IMG/VR virus record: IMGVR_UViG_3300010158_000019
Coordinates: 1-32,982 of that record
Strand: one strand, 5' to 3'
Source of the DNA: a virus
DNA length: 32,982 nt
In this document: in pieces, positions 1 to 7,543 of the stretch
Layout: every line of letters starts with the position of its first letter
Numbering within the stretch: position 1 is the stretch's first letter
Notes under the pieces: generated by a model
What the model was told of the DNA's origin: nothing
Seen by the model: only the letters and a program-made list of their open reading frames with translations
Databases searched by the model: none
Made by a program: the position numbers and the translations under genes

Positions 1-123
1 AAATAAGCTGCCATCAATCCAAATCAATTTGCTAAAGTCTAAGCTAAAAATATCTTTATTAGATAACTTTACTTTACAAGTCAATAGCTTACTATCCTTG
101 TCGGTTATTTCTGACATATAGCT
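1..123. repeat. Terminal direct repeat, left copy (circular-assembly overlap)
   Basis: Bases 1-123 are identical to 32860-32982. The repeat lies wholly inside a coding region that reads through the junction without a frame break. A k-mer overlap from assembling a circular or circularly permuted genome is therefore more likely than a physical terminal repeat. The unique genome length would be 32,859 bp. Confidence 0.9.
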
Positions 124-2256
124 TGACCAATAAACATTGAATTGATTAACATTAATAGCACCACTAATCAACTCATAAAATAACTCTTGTGGCACTCCAA
201 ACTGAATGTCATTAGTTGGTGCATCAGGATCATCAAAGTGACCTGCATAAGGGTAATTAGTATAGCTTCCTAAAGTGCTATTTCCTGCTGCGTTCTTTAT
301 ATCCCAACTTGCAACACCACTAATTAACTTAGCTTGTAATATTCTAATGTTACTATCTTGTTGTTCTTCGCCTTGTCCTGTAGTAGTTCCGTTTCTTTTA
401 AATATTGTACTTACAACTTTATCTTCGCCTGAATAACCTAATAAAGGAGTTCCTGAAAATATTAATTCAATGTTGGTACTGTCTTTACTAAATTCAAATC
501 CGCTATCATATTTATAAGATCCGTAAGTTTGATTATATCGTTTCTTGTATAAATCGTTATAATAATCTCCATCATCTTTAAATTTAAAGTCATAATATCT
601 AGCGTTTAATTCACTCATTGGTTTTATTCTCAATGGCTGCGAACGGTCTATTTTATTACTCCAATCTAAAGCAGTTGCACATGCATAAAAATTAACGAAA
701 GGTTTTATTTGTAAATTCTTTTCTTTGGTGTTATCTTCAAAAATGTAAAGGTTGAATAATTTAATAACGCTACTAATAAAGTCTTTTTGTAGTATGTTTT
801 GAGGAATGGTGTCGTTGATAACAAGGTTTTGACCTATTGTAATCAAAGCGTAATTATTACCAGTATTGCCAAATGTTACTTGTAAATTATTTACAGTAAA
901 AGTGCAAATGTCACTAATGCCCGGTGTGCCTACCCATTCAGCCTCAAAAGTTAATATATCGGTATTGCTAAATGTTTTCGATAATAAATTAATTTCATTT
1001 GCTGCGTTATTAACTTCGCCTGATGAAATGTAAATATTATCAAATGTGTCTATTCTAGTTCCATTCTTTTTTATATTAACCTTAACATCTAAACTACCTA
1101 AGCTATTATCAAAATCAATATCAAATAATAACTTTATATCACCAGTTGCAGCAGTTCCACTTGTATATGTGAATTTGGTATTTGGTCTTAAATAGTATCC
1201 AGTACCTGCAACAAAATTTCCAAGTGTAGGTTGCACATCAAATTTAAAACCATTAGGATAAACAAGATTATCTAATGTCATTGTTGCCCCAACTGTAGAA
1301 GATATATCTAATTGTAACGAACTTTTTTTAGTTAATTCTTTTTTATTGTTAGGTATAATTAAACCTTTAAATCTTCTTGAATTAAATAAATCACAATCAT
1401 AAGTGTATCCAGTATAAGCAAAAATTTTGTCAATGTATTCTTTGACAAATAAAGCTGGTCTAAATGTTCCTACCTTATAATTTTTTTTATCTGATGAATA
1501 AGTACCATAGTCAATTAAAGGGTAATAGTAACCAGTACCAGTTCTATAAGAAAATACAACAGTACCACTGGTGTTTTGACCTACTGCAAAAGTTGTAGTA
1601 ATTACAATAGTTGTATCTGTTCCGTCATCACTAATTGTTTTAATGGTGTATGTACCATTGTTAGAAGTTCCAGTAATTGTAATTGTATCTCCTACTCCAA
1701 CATTAGCAACAGTATAACCATAAATAATCAATGTGCTTCCAATAAATGTAAGTCCACCAACTCCAGCAGTATGACTTATTGTTGAGCCAATAGTCCAACT
1801 GTTCGTAATATTAGCTATTGAGTAAGTATGATTATAAGCAGAAAAGTCTAACTCTTCCAATTTAGCTGCTCCTAATTTTGAAACAAAACCACCCAACTCG
1901 CCAAATATTACAGCTTCATATTCAATCATTCCATTATCTATGACTACTTCTAATATTCTAAATGTACCTTTAAATACTTGAATATTATCGGCAAACATTA
2001 TAGCACTAGCTGAAATACTTGCATTGAAATTTATACCAGTATTAGGCGAAGTAGTTGTATAATTATTACCTGCATTAATGTCAAATAAATTACCAAACAA
2101 AACATTGTTTCGATTCGTTCCGGGTAAAATAATCGTCTTGCTAAATGTTGTGTTTTTAGCTGAAAAGTCTTTGATGTCATCAATAGCCATAGTTAACATG
2201 ACGCTAAATGATTTGTCAACATCTACACTATATTTCTCTACAAATAATTCAATCAT
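1..2256 (-). CDS. Large distal-tail/baseplate-like structural protein (3' end continues at 32859-32773)
   Basis: This is the 5' part of a leftward gene cut by the window edge. Reading on through the circular junction gives 781 codons (780 aa) ending at 32773. The protein starts MIELFVEKYSVDVDKSF and is rich in beta-strand-like, Thr/Asn/Gly segments. An N-terminal stretch, FSKTIILPGTNRNNVLFG (about residues 43-60), resembles a motif I associate with tail proteins of Bacteroidota siphophages. Its start overlaps the previous stop (TAATG), and its own stop overlaps the tape-measure start, so it is in the late tail operon. A distal-tail, baseplate or adsorption role is inferred from position; no enzymatic motif is seen. 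Confidence 0.75.
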   Translation of the reverse strand, partial: MIELFVEKYSVDVDKSFSVMLTMAIDDIKDFSAKNTTFSKTIILPGTNRNNVLFGNLFDINAGNNYTTTSPNTGINFNASISASAIMFADNIQVFKGTFRILEVVIDNGMIEYEAVIFGELGGFVSKLGAAKLEELDFSAYNHTYSIANITNSWTIGSTISHTAGVGGLTFIGSTLIIYGYTVANVGVGDTITITGTSNNGTYTIKTISDDGTDTTIVITTTFAVGQNTSGTVVFSYRTGTGYYYPLIDYGTYSSDKKNYKVGTFRPALFVKEYIDKIFAYTGYTYDCDLFNSRRFKGLIIPNNKKELTKKSSLQLDISSTVGATMTLDNLVYPNGFKFDVQPTLGNFVAGTGYYLRPNTKFTYTSGTAATGDIKLLFDIDFDNSLGSLDVKVNIKKNGTRIDTFDNIYISSGEVNNAANEINLLSKTFSNTDILTFEAEWVGTPGISDICTFTVNNLQVTFGNTGNNYALITIGQNLVINDTIPQNILQKDFISSVIKLFNLYIFEDNTKEKNLQIKPFVNFYACATALDWSNKIDRSQPLRIKPMSELNARYYDFKFKDDGDYYNDLYKKRYNQTYGSYKYDSGFEFSKDSTNIELIFSGTPLLGYSGEDKVVSTIFKRNGTTTGQGEEQQDSNIRILQAKLISGVASWDIKNAAGNSTLGSYTNYPYAGHFDDPDAPTNDIQFGVPQELFYELISGAINVNQFNVYWSSYMSEITDKDSKLLTCKVKLSNKDIFSLDFSKLIWIDGSLF

Positions 2257-3329
2257 TATCTAAACTGTGTTTTGTAGCCATTATTAAATTCAACATCTAA
2301 TGTTAATTGCTGTAACCCATCTACTAACGTCTGCTTAAATTCGTAATTAGTAGCTGCTATTGCCATAGGGTATAGTGTGCTAATTCCTAACTGTTGAATG
2401 TATGCCATTGGTGAGCAAACTAATTCACTTAACCAGTACCATTCATTAGTGCTTAGTAAGTCTGTTGATACTCTTAACTTTTCATTAAACTTAACTCCGA
2501 ACATTGTCTTTTGTTCATACATAATGTTTGATGATTTAATGCTAACAACTCCGCTACTACTAACTCGATAAGGTAACTGCTGAAATGATTTTCGTTCAAT
2601 GTCAAAAGTCTTTTTACTTACCTTGTTAAATAAAACCGACTCAAAGCCTCCGAACTTATTTAGAAAATGAACAATATAGTTATCGTATAAACCACTGCAT
2701 GAAACTACTACGTTATAAGTAACGCCATTGATGACAACTGTATAATCACTTGTTAAACTGTTTGCAATATTGATATTTATTAAACTGTTTGCTGCTGCTG
2801 GTGTTATTGCTGTTGTAGTTCCATTAATCGTTACATTGAAACTTGAGGCACTTGCTGCAAAGTATGGAACGTAGAAAGTAGCACAACCACTCGGCAAATA
2901 GATAGTAGTAGGTCTGTTGCTTAAAACTTTGTTAGTGTAGCTGCTTAATGCTGTCAATGTATCAACACGACCATTGTAAGTATTAAAGAAATTCTTTGAT
3001 GTAGATGTTGCAACTATAGCCCCAACTGTGCCATTATATTCTTCTCTAATCTTTACTTGAACATCAATCCACCATTTGCCAGTTCCTAAATCAGTTGCTA
3101 GTGATGGCGTTATTGATTCTCTAATTATTGCAGCAGTGTCAAATATCCCTCTATTGTTTACTGGATTAGGGTATGTTCTCATAGTGTGAACCTTAACGCC
3201 TGCACACCATATCTCAGCCACATATTTATAATCTAATTTAGTTGGGTCTACTGCATTGGAATCATAAACAACATAAATTAATATGTCATTGACTGATTGA
3301 TAATTATCGGGTATTGTTTCAAATGTCAT
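2256..3329 (-). CDS. Tail/baseplate-like structural protein, 357 aa
   Basis: Begins MTFETIPDNYQSVNDILIYVVYD and is rich in beta-strand-like segments, with no transmembrane segment or catalytic motif. The N-terminal pattern (a short leader, then 'LIYVV..SN', then 'YVAEIWCAGVKV') resembles structural proteins repeatedly found beside the tape measure in Bacteroidota phages. It sits between a neck-like gene and the large tail protein, with one-base stop/start overlaps on both sides, so the three are probably translated together. The family assignment is from memory of sequence style and context; the exact tail role is unknown. Confidence 0.6.
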   Translation of the reverse strand: MTFETIPDNYQSVNDILIYVVYDSNAVDPTKLDYKYVAEIWCAGVKVHTMRTYPNPVNNRGIFDTAAIIRESITPSLATDLGTGKWWIDVQVKIREEYNGTVGAIVATSTSKNFFNTYNGRVDTLTALSSYTNKVLSNRPTTIYLPSGCATFYVPYFAASASSFNVTINGTTTAITPAAANSLININIANSLTSDYTVVINGVTYNVVVSCSGLYDNYIVHFLNKFGGFESVLFNKVSKKTFDIERKSFQQLPYRVSSSGVVSIKSSNIMYEQKTMFGVKFNEKLRVSTDLLSTNEWYWLSELVCSPMAYIQQLGISTLYPMAIAATNYEFKQTLVDGLQQLTLDVEFNNGYKTQFR

Positions 3330-3913
3330 TATTTAAAATTATTTATTATGTCTATTTTTACAGCCATTCCTAACTCTTTCTCAACTATGCTGCTAAATTC
3401 AGTTGTAGCATCTCGCCAAAAGTGAGTTGCTTTTATTCCCATTCTTTTAATCATATAGGCAACAGTTGTCGCAGCTTGTATCTGCCTATCTTTTACCTTG
3501 CCTTTTTTATTCAACACTGCATACTTAGATTGTGATATTTTATTTTCACGAACTAAATAATCTTTAACACTTTTAACCATTGCACCTTTGGGATCAACTC
3601 CCCTGGTCTTAAACTTAAACCTGCTACCTCTACTATTTGCCCAACCATCAACACCCTCATCTATGAATGATGCATACTTAGCAGCTACAATGTCAACGTA
3701 AAAAACTTTGCCTTTAACTTGAATAGATAAAGGTTCAATGCTACCTGCTAAATCACCGCTACTACTTGCATCTACATCACCCAACTTATTTGCCAAAGCA
3801 ATAGAATATTGAGCAGCTAATTGTGTTAGTTTATCCTGCGTCCCTACTGCAACAAAATCTTCTTTAGAAGCACTTGCACTTTCATCTAACCAATCTAAGT
3901 TTATTGTTGCCAT
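3329..3913 (-). CDS. Putative HK97 gp10-like neck/tail-completion protein, 194 aa
   Basis: A central region reading SGDLAGSIEPLSIQVKGKVF, then YASFIDEGVDGW, and a C-terminal MGIKATHFWRDA follow the pattern of gp10-like tail-completion proteins: a strand pair, an 'F(I/V)(D/E)xG' turn and a terminal helix. These proteins sit at the head-tail interface in HK97-type siphophages. The gene is packed between a 224-aa gene and the 357-aa tail protein with one-base overlaps. The motif match is by eye, so the call is tentative. Other small neck proteins share the same outline. Confidence 0.5.
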   Translation of the reverse strand: MATINLDWLDESASASKEDFVAVGTQDKLTQLAAQYSIALANKLGDVDASSSGDLAGSIEPLSIQVKGKVFYVDIVAAKYASFIDEGVDGWANSRGSRFKFKTRGVDPKGAMVKSVKDYLVRENKISQSKYAVLNKKGKVKDRQIQAATTVAYMIKRMGIKATHFWRDATTEFSSIVEKELGMAVKIDIINNFK

Positions 3914-4587
3914 TATTTGTTCATTTGCTTGTCATAATCTTGTTTCCTCTTAAGTGTGCTTAAAGTGTTCAATGCTTCCATAATTCCCAACTCGTAAGCC
4001 TGATGAACATTTAAACCAAGCCATTCGCCTACTTCTCTAGCTGCATAAGTCCAACCATCTATTTCAATGAAGGGATGCTTATTTAGTTTCTCTTGCTTGT
4101 CAAATTCCTGCAAATCTTCAGCATCATTCTCGGGTAGTTCAAACAACCCTTTAAACTTGCTTACTAAACCATTTAAACTATCAATAGCTGCAAGGCAATC
4201 ATTAACACAATAACTCGCATTATGATTTAAAAAGTAGTTTGCTTTAACATCATGATCTTTTTTCGACTTGCTTATGGTAGCAGCTACCAAATGCAAATTG
4301 TCAATAGGTGACTTCTTCAACCAATGCTGCATCTCTATAAATTGACCAAATGTGAACTTAGTTGCATCTGTTTGCAATTCGCGAAATGAGTAAAATGGCT
4401 TTTTGAAACCTTTTGCAAATATCTTTTCCACCTTATCGCAATACTTAACAAACTGCTTTCTAGTTAAATTATCAACTTCATCAGGTGACTTGTTCCACAA
4501 TTCACATATAATCATTGCCATTCTTTCGATGTCATCTTTGATTATTTCGTTTATTGAATAGCAAACTTGATACTGCTTTAAAGTCAT
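3913..4587 (-). CDS. Unknown late protein, 224 aa, possible tail-assembly factor
   Basis: Mostly helical and charged, starting MTLKQYQVCYSINEIIKDDIERM and ending in a Lys-rich tail. No domain is recognised with confidence. It follows TerL after a 34-nt gap and overlaps the start of the gp10-like gene by one base. Genes of this size and helical, charged character close to tail genes are often tail-assembly chaperones. No slippery sequence or -1 frameshift extension was found, so that idea is only contextual. Confidence 0.6.
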   Translation of the reverse strand: MTLKQYQVCYSINEIIKDDIERMAMIICELWNKSPDEVDNLTRKQFVKYCDKVEKIFAKGFKKPFYSFRELQTDATKFTFGQFIEMQHWLKKSPIDNLHLVAATISKSKKDHDVKANYFLNHNASYCVNDCLAAIDSLNGLVSKFKGLFELPENDAEDLQEFDKQEKLNKHPFIEIDGWTYAAREVGEWLGLNVHQAYELGIMEALNTLSTLKRKQDYDKQMNK

Positions 4588-4621
4588 AAGTATATAACTA
4601 ATTTTTAACGTGATTGTTTGA

Positions 4622-5791
4622 TTAACCGATAGTGTAAACTCCAGTAACCTTGTTTATTTTATTTAGTGCCACATACCTAATAGCATCGATACTATGGTTA
4701 AACTTATCAATAGGAGTGTTAAGTTGTTTACCATCTTTGTTTTCATCCCAACGATAGTTTCGTAATTCGCGAATTACATTAGTTGAGCGTGAGGTTACGT
4801 TTAAAGTAAAGTTTTGTAGTAGGTTGATTGATGCTTTAATACTATCAGCCCCTTTTTTTGCCGGCATAGTTGAAGAGTATCCGCCAATTCTTAATTCAGC
4901 TATTGATTTAGGTTCGGCACTATCTGCAATTATTTGATATTCTTTTTTTATGCCTAACTCATTAAACCTTTGTACTAGTTGTTGATTAGTTAGTTTAGTT
5001 TCGTATATTAACTCATCAATATAAAGTTCTTTGTCGTATCTATAAACTGCTACCATTGCAGTTGGGTCATTTGTGAAACCAAAGTCAATCCCATAGGCTA
5101 TTAGTTGAGCCTGTGTTGGTATGTCATCACATTGAACGAAATCAAAGATAGTACCTTGCAAGCTGCCTATTTGACCTAACCCATACACCTTATACCAGTT
5201 CGCCCAAAAACTCGATGTTTCTGCTTTTCGTTTAGCGTTTATAATAAAGTCTTTTGCACTATAAGGGCAAGCTTCGTTGTCTAAGTAGTTGATAGTAAGA
5301 AAGTCAACATTTGTATCTTGTTGCAATTCGGTGTGAAACCAAAATGAGTTTGTTGGATTCCAGTCTAAAAATATACCCTCTTTCGTTCTCATTGCTAACT
5401 CATTGTAAGCATTAAACAGGATGTTGTTGCACTCATTCATATAAAGCCAATCACGTCTTGCACCCCTTAGCTTTGCATCACTGTCTGCACTAAAGAACTC
5501 AATCTGTGAACCATTAGCAAAAGTATATTTAAAGTCTGAAGCGTTCCACCTGCCATCAACCCAACGCCCTGTGTCAATCATTATCTTTTTAAAGTCTTTA
5601 ATGCAACCACGTTTAAGATGTGGGATTGACTCGCTTACAACTGAAATATCAGTTTGCTTGTTTTTTGCAGCAATGTCTATTAGGATGGGGAGTATTGCAT
5701 AAGTCTTACCTGCACTAGTGCCACCTTGAACACCACGAACAAACTTATTAAGTTTGAGTATTTTGTTTATCGCAGTTGTTCGTATGAACAT
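4622..5791 (-). CDS. terL: Terminase large subunit
   Basis: The ATP-driven DNA-packaging motor and nuclease. The N-terminal ATPase shows Walker A GGTSAGKT (residues 23-30), and a Walker B segment LYMNE ends in the catalytic glutamate E120. The C-terminal RNase H-like nuclease has acidic residues in YGIDFGFTNDPTA (D236), IIADSAEPKS (D290) and NHSIDAIRY (D369). At 389 aa it is slightly short, as usual for compact Bacteroidota phage terminases. Its ATG follows directly on the stop of a 42-aa ORF (TAAATG), which in turn overlaps TerS, giving a three-gene packaging unit. Confidence 0.96.
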   Translation of the reverse strand: MFIRTTAINKILKLNKFVRGVQGGTSAGKTYAILPILIDIAAKNKQTDISVVSESIPHLKRGCIKDFKKIMIDTGRWVDGRWNASDFKYTFANGSQIEFFSADSDAKLRGARRDWLYMNECNNILFNAYNELAMRTKEGIFLDWNPTNSFWFHTELQQDTNVDFLTINYLDNEACPYSAKDFIINAKRKAETSSFWANWYKVYGLGQIGSLQGTIFDFVQCDDIPTQAQLIAYGIDFGFTNDPTAMVAVYRYDKELYIDELIYETKLTNQQLVQRFNELGIKKEYQIIADSAEPKSIAELRIGGYSSTMPAKKGADSIKASINLLQNFTLNVTSRSTNVIRELRNYRWDENKDGKQLNTPIDKFNHSIDAIRYVALNKINKVTGVYTIG

Positions 5792-5920
5792 TTAGAAATT
5801 ATATTTTTGGTTTTCAGTTATTTGCCATAAATCAACATCAATACATTGATAATAAAGATAACCTATTTTAGCGATGTCACCTTTTTTTGAATATGGAATA
5901 TGTTTTTTTATTTTATTCAT
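5792..5920 (-). CDS. Small coupled ORF between TerS and TerL, 42 aa
   Basis: MNKIKKHIPYSKKGDIAKIGYL... ends QITENQKYNF. Its ATG overlaps the TerS stop (ATGAATAA) and its stop touches the TerL ATG (TAAATG). Such tight coupling, plus the lack of any other explanation for the 121-nt gap, makes it a likely real gene. The first 15 residues are basic and the rest polar/aromatic; no family is recognised. It could help pair TerS with TerL or only serve translational coupling. Confidence 0.62.
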   Translation of the reverse strand: MNKIKKHIPYSKKGDIAKIGYLYYQCIDVDLWQITENQKYNF

Positions 5921-6311
5921 TTGGGAATAAAGGCTGCTCTATTACTTCGGTTTGTGTTTTCTCAACAAGGTTATTAAGTCTTTGAGTAATAGATGGATTA
6001 TAAATGTTTGTCATTCCGCCTACTATCTGATCTTCTCTAATTTCATCCTTGATCATACGGCAGATACTAACATATTCGCTATATCTATTATCAGGATTTA
6101 TGAAATATTGTTCAACTTCACAAATCATTCTCCTGCAATAATTTTTAAAACCCTCAAACGTCAATGGTTTTTCTCGAGCTTCAAAATCAGATTTGCCATC
6201 TTTACCAACAAATACATGTTTACGTACTGGATTTATTTTAGTAACTCTTTTATATTCATCGAATAAATATAAAAGTTTATCAGGAGTTTCTATAAGTTTA
6301 GGCTTTGGCAT
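5913..6311 (-). CDS. terS: Terminase small subunit-like DNA-packaging protein
   Basis: 132 aa from the ATG at 6311 (MPKPKLIETPDKLLYLFDEYKR). The only longer reading starts at a TTG at 6335 and is less likely. The body fits Bacteroidota-phage small terminases: an N-terminal helical DNA-binding part, a 'KPLTFEGFKNYCRR' helix, a conserved-looking 'IKDEIREDQIVGGMTNIYNPSITQRLNNL' segment and an acidic tail. It lies directly upstream of TerL, as expected. It should recognise viral DNA and deliver it to TerL. Similarity is judged from memory. Confidence 0.8.
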   Translation of the reverse strand: MPKPKLIETPDKLLYLFDEYKRVTKINPVRKHVFVGKDGKSDFEAREKPLTFEGFKNYCRRMICEVEQYFINPDNRYSEYVSICRMIKDEIREDQIVGGMTNIYNPSITQRLNNLVEKTQTEVIEQPLFPNE

Positions 6312-6549
6312 TATTATTTTGATTATCGTAAACAAATTTAACTAATTCACGAATGCAAGACTGGCATCCGTAAATAGTAAAATATCTTTCAGCATCTATT
6401 GTTTTTGCTATTTTTTGAAAAGTCTTTAAATCATCATCACCAGGGTAGATGTCTATGTCTAAATCTATCCTTTCGATTAGAAACTTATTAGCTTCTAAAA
6501 ATTCGGTGTAATCAAATTTTTGTGGTTGTTGTGTATTTTTCTTTTCCAT
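6298..6549 (-). CDS. Unknown small protein, 83 aa
   Basis: MEKKNTQQPQKFDYTEFLEANKFL..., acidic in the middle (DLDIDIYPGDDD), with a CQSC pair near residues 61-64 but no second metal-binding pair. It overlaps the 3' end of the sigma-like gene by 38 nt and the start of TerS by 14 nt, so it is within the late transcript. No family recognised. Overlap on both sides and an ATG start support expression. Confidence 0.6.
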   Translation of the reverse strand: MEKKNTQQPQKFDYTEFLEANKFLIERIDLDIDIYPGDDDLKTFQKIAKTIDAERYFTIYGCQSCIRELVKFVYDNQNNNAKA

Positions 6550-6982
6550 TTATTATTTTTTTAGAAATATTATTCAAAATTGAGTTTATAGTATTATGTG
6601 AAATGTTAGTTAATTGCTCAATTCCTCTGAGTGTATGTTGTTCACGAAGTTTAAGCAATTCTGATTCGTACCATTCCAACGAATCAAAGTTAATATTTAT
6701 TTCTTCATATTCTTCGTTTTTAAGTTCTATATTTTCAATACCTATACTTTCCTTATTTTTCTTTATAAAGTCCTTAAATTCGTTTATAATGACCCTATAA
6801 GCGTATGCGTTCAACTTTCCACTATTATATAATTCCAAAAGTAGCGAATTATTTACTTGTATCAACTTTAAAAAAGCATTTTGTTTGATATCTTCCTTGC
6901 AGTATGCAGGCAAAGTATTGATGACTTTGTCAATATCATTGCAAAGATACAACTCTGTAATTATATCATTAGTGCTTTTCAC
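6512..6982 (-). CDS. Sigma-factor-like transcription regulator, 156 aa
   Basis: Residues about 28-75 (CKEDIKQNAFLKLIQ...YAYRVIINEFKDFIKKNKES) resemble sigma region 2 of ECF-type factors. The C-terminal part (LREQHTLRGIEQLTNISHNTINSILNNISKK) looks like a region-4 helix-turn-helix. A GTG at 6982 is the only reasonable start. A small sigma-like gene just upstream of TerS is a recurrent arrangement in Bacteroidota phages, where it may switch on late genes. Here it heads the long leftward late block, after an unusual repeat-rich leader. The similarity is weak; a HTH regulator of another kind is possible. Confidence 0.55.
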   Translation of the reverse strand: MKSTNDIITELYLCNDIDKVINTLPAYCKEDIKQNAFLKLIQVNNSLLLELYNSGKLNAYAYRVIINEFKDFIKKNKESIGIENIELKNEEYEEININFDSLEWYESELLKLREQHTLRGIEQLTNISHNTINSILNNISKKIINGKEKYTTTTKI

Positions 6983-7016
6983 TTTGTAAAAATAAAGATG
7001 TTTTTATTAATCCACC

Positions 7017-7036
7017 AAAAAAAAGCGAAAGCGCCC
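7017..7036 (-). terminator. Weak intrinsic terminator-like hairpin, leftward
   Basis: On the minus strand a short GC-rich hairpin (GCG-CTTT-CGC plus wobble extensions) is followed by eight T's. It lies between the HNH gene and the sigma-like gene and may end the early leftward transcript. The stem is short, so efficiency is uncertain. Confidence 0.35.
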
Positions 7037-7037
7037 T

Positions 7038-7065
7038 CTTTCTTTCTTTCTTTCTTTCTTTCTTT
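7038..7065. repeat. Tetranucleotide microsatellite (CTTT)7
   Basis: Seven perfect CTTT units on the plus strand (AAAG on the transcribed strand), in the 118-nt non-coding stretch before the sigma-like gene. It lies outside coding sequence, so unit-number change would alter leader or promoter spacing rather than reading frame. Confidence 0.9.
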
Positions 7066-7070
7066 GCATT

Positions 7071-7100
7071 AGGGGGGTTTATGGGGGGGAGGTTTAAACC
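7071..7100. other. G-run tract and 10-bp palindrome in non-coding DNA
   Basis: Runs of six and seven G's separated by five bases are followed by the palindrome GGTTTAAACC, just beyond the HNH stop. In such an AT-rich genome this is striking. On the leftward transcript it is C-rich. Function unknown. Confidence 0.6.
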
Positions 7101-7430
7101 CTATTTTTTTAACGATGCATAATAGTGATTTAAATTTTCTTTTATTGTCATAAATTCTAAATTATCAATATGATTATTTTCTTTATTAAAATCTTTATGA
7201 TTAACAGTTAAATTGCTTTCTCCTATAAATGTTAAAGCTACTAATCTATGAACAAAATATTGTTTTATTTTACAATTCTCTGATAATCTAACACATAAAT
7301 ATCCTCTTCTATCTTTTCTTACAAAAATTATATTTTCTTTTCCACTCATTATACTCATAACTCTACCAAAATTACTTACTTTATAATTACCATTAAAACC
7401 TTTGATTTGTTTCCAAACTTCTATTTGCAT
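7101..7430 (-). CDS. NUMOD4-HNH homing-type endonuclease, 109 aa
   Basis: The N-terminus EVWKQIKGFNGNYKVSNFGRVMS (about residues 4-26) is a NUMOD4 DNA-binding motif. The C-terminal half contains VHRLVALTFIG...TVNHKDFNKENNHIDNLEF, an HNH_3 nuclease motif with the catalytic-type histidine in NHKD. These are free-standing selfish endonucleases common in phages. The start lies 11 nt after a terminator-like hairpin (see 7435-7520), an unusual leader. No intron boundaries are evident in neighbouring genes, so it appears inserted between operons. Confidence 0.88.
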   Translation of the reverse strand: MQIEVWKQIKGFNGNYKVSNFGRVMSIMSGKENIIFVRKDRRGYLCVRLSENCKIKQYFVHRLVALTFIGESNLTVNHKDFNKENNHIDNLEFMTIKENLNHYYASLKK

Positions 7431-7434
7431 AAAT

Positions 7435-7520
7435 AAAAAAAGCCTTTAAAAATTAAAAAGTATTCGCACTACTTTAAAATAATTAAAGGCAATAAGTTTA
7501 AATTTGTTGGTGCGAACAAC
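7435..7520 (-). ncRNA. Kissing-loop RNA/terminator element B
   Basis: Leftward, between the primase-helicase stop and the HNH start. Hairpin 1 (7506-7520) has a GTTG/CAAC stem and a 7-nt loop. Hairpin 2 (7442-7490, 49 nt) has 21-nt arms with two 2x2 internal loops and a 7-nt loop (plus strand TTCGCAC, 7463-7469). That loop is the exact reverse complement of the hairpin-1 loop (GTGCGAA, 7510-7516). Hairpin 2 is followed by seven U's (7435-7441) and four bases later by the HNH AUG. The sequence fits an intrinsic terminator whose loop can pair with an upstream loop. Regulatory function is inferred. Confidence 0.65.
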
Positions 7521-7543
7521 GAAGCAAATATAAGTATTTTTTA

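Noticed and set aside
1576-1785. Plus-strand Ser/Asn/Cys-rich frame in the tail gene
   Set aside because: Antisense to the continuous 780-codon tail frame.
3913-4620. Programmed -1 frameshift in the 224-aa gene (tail-assembly chaperone G/GT)
   Set aside because: No convincing slippery heptamer with a long overlapping -1 frame at the 3' end; the next gene starts normally.
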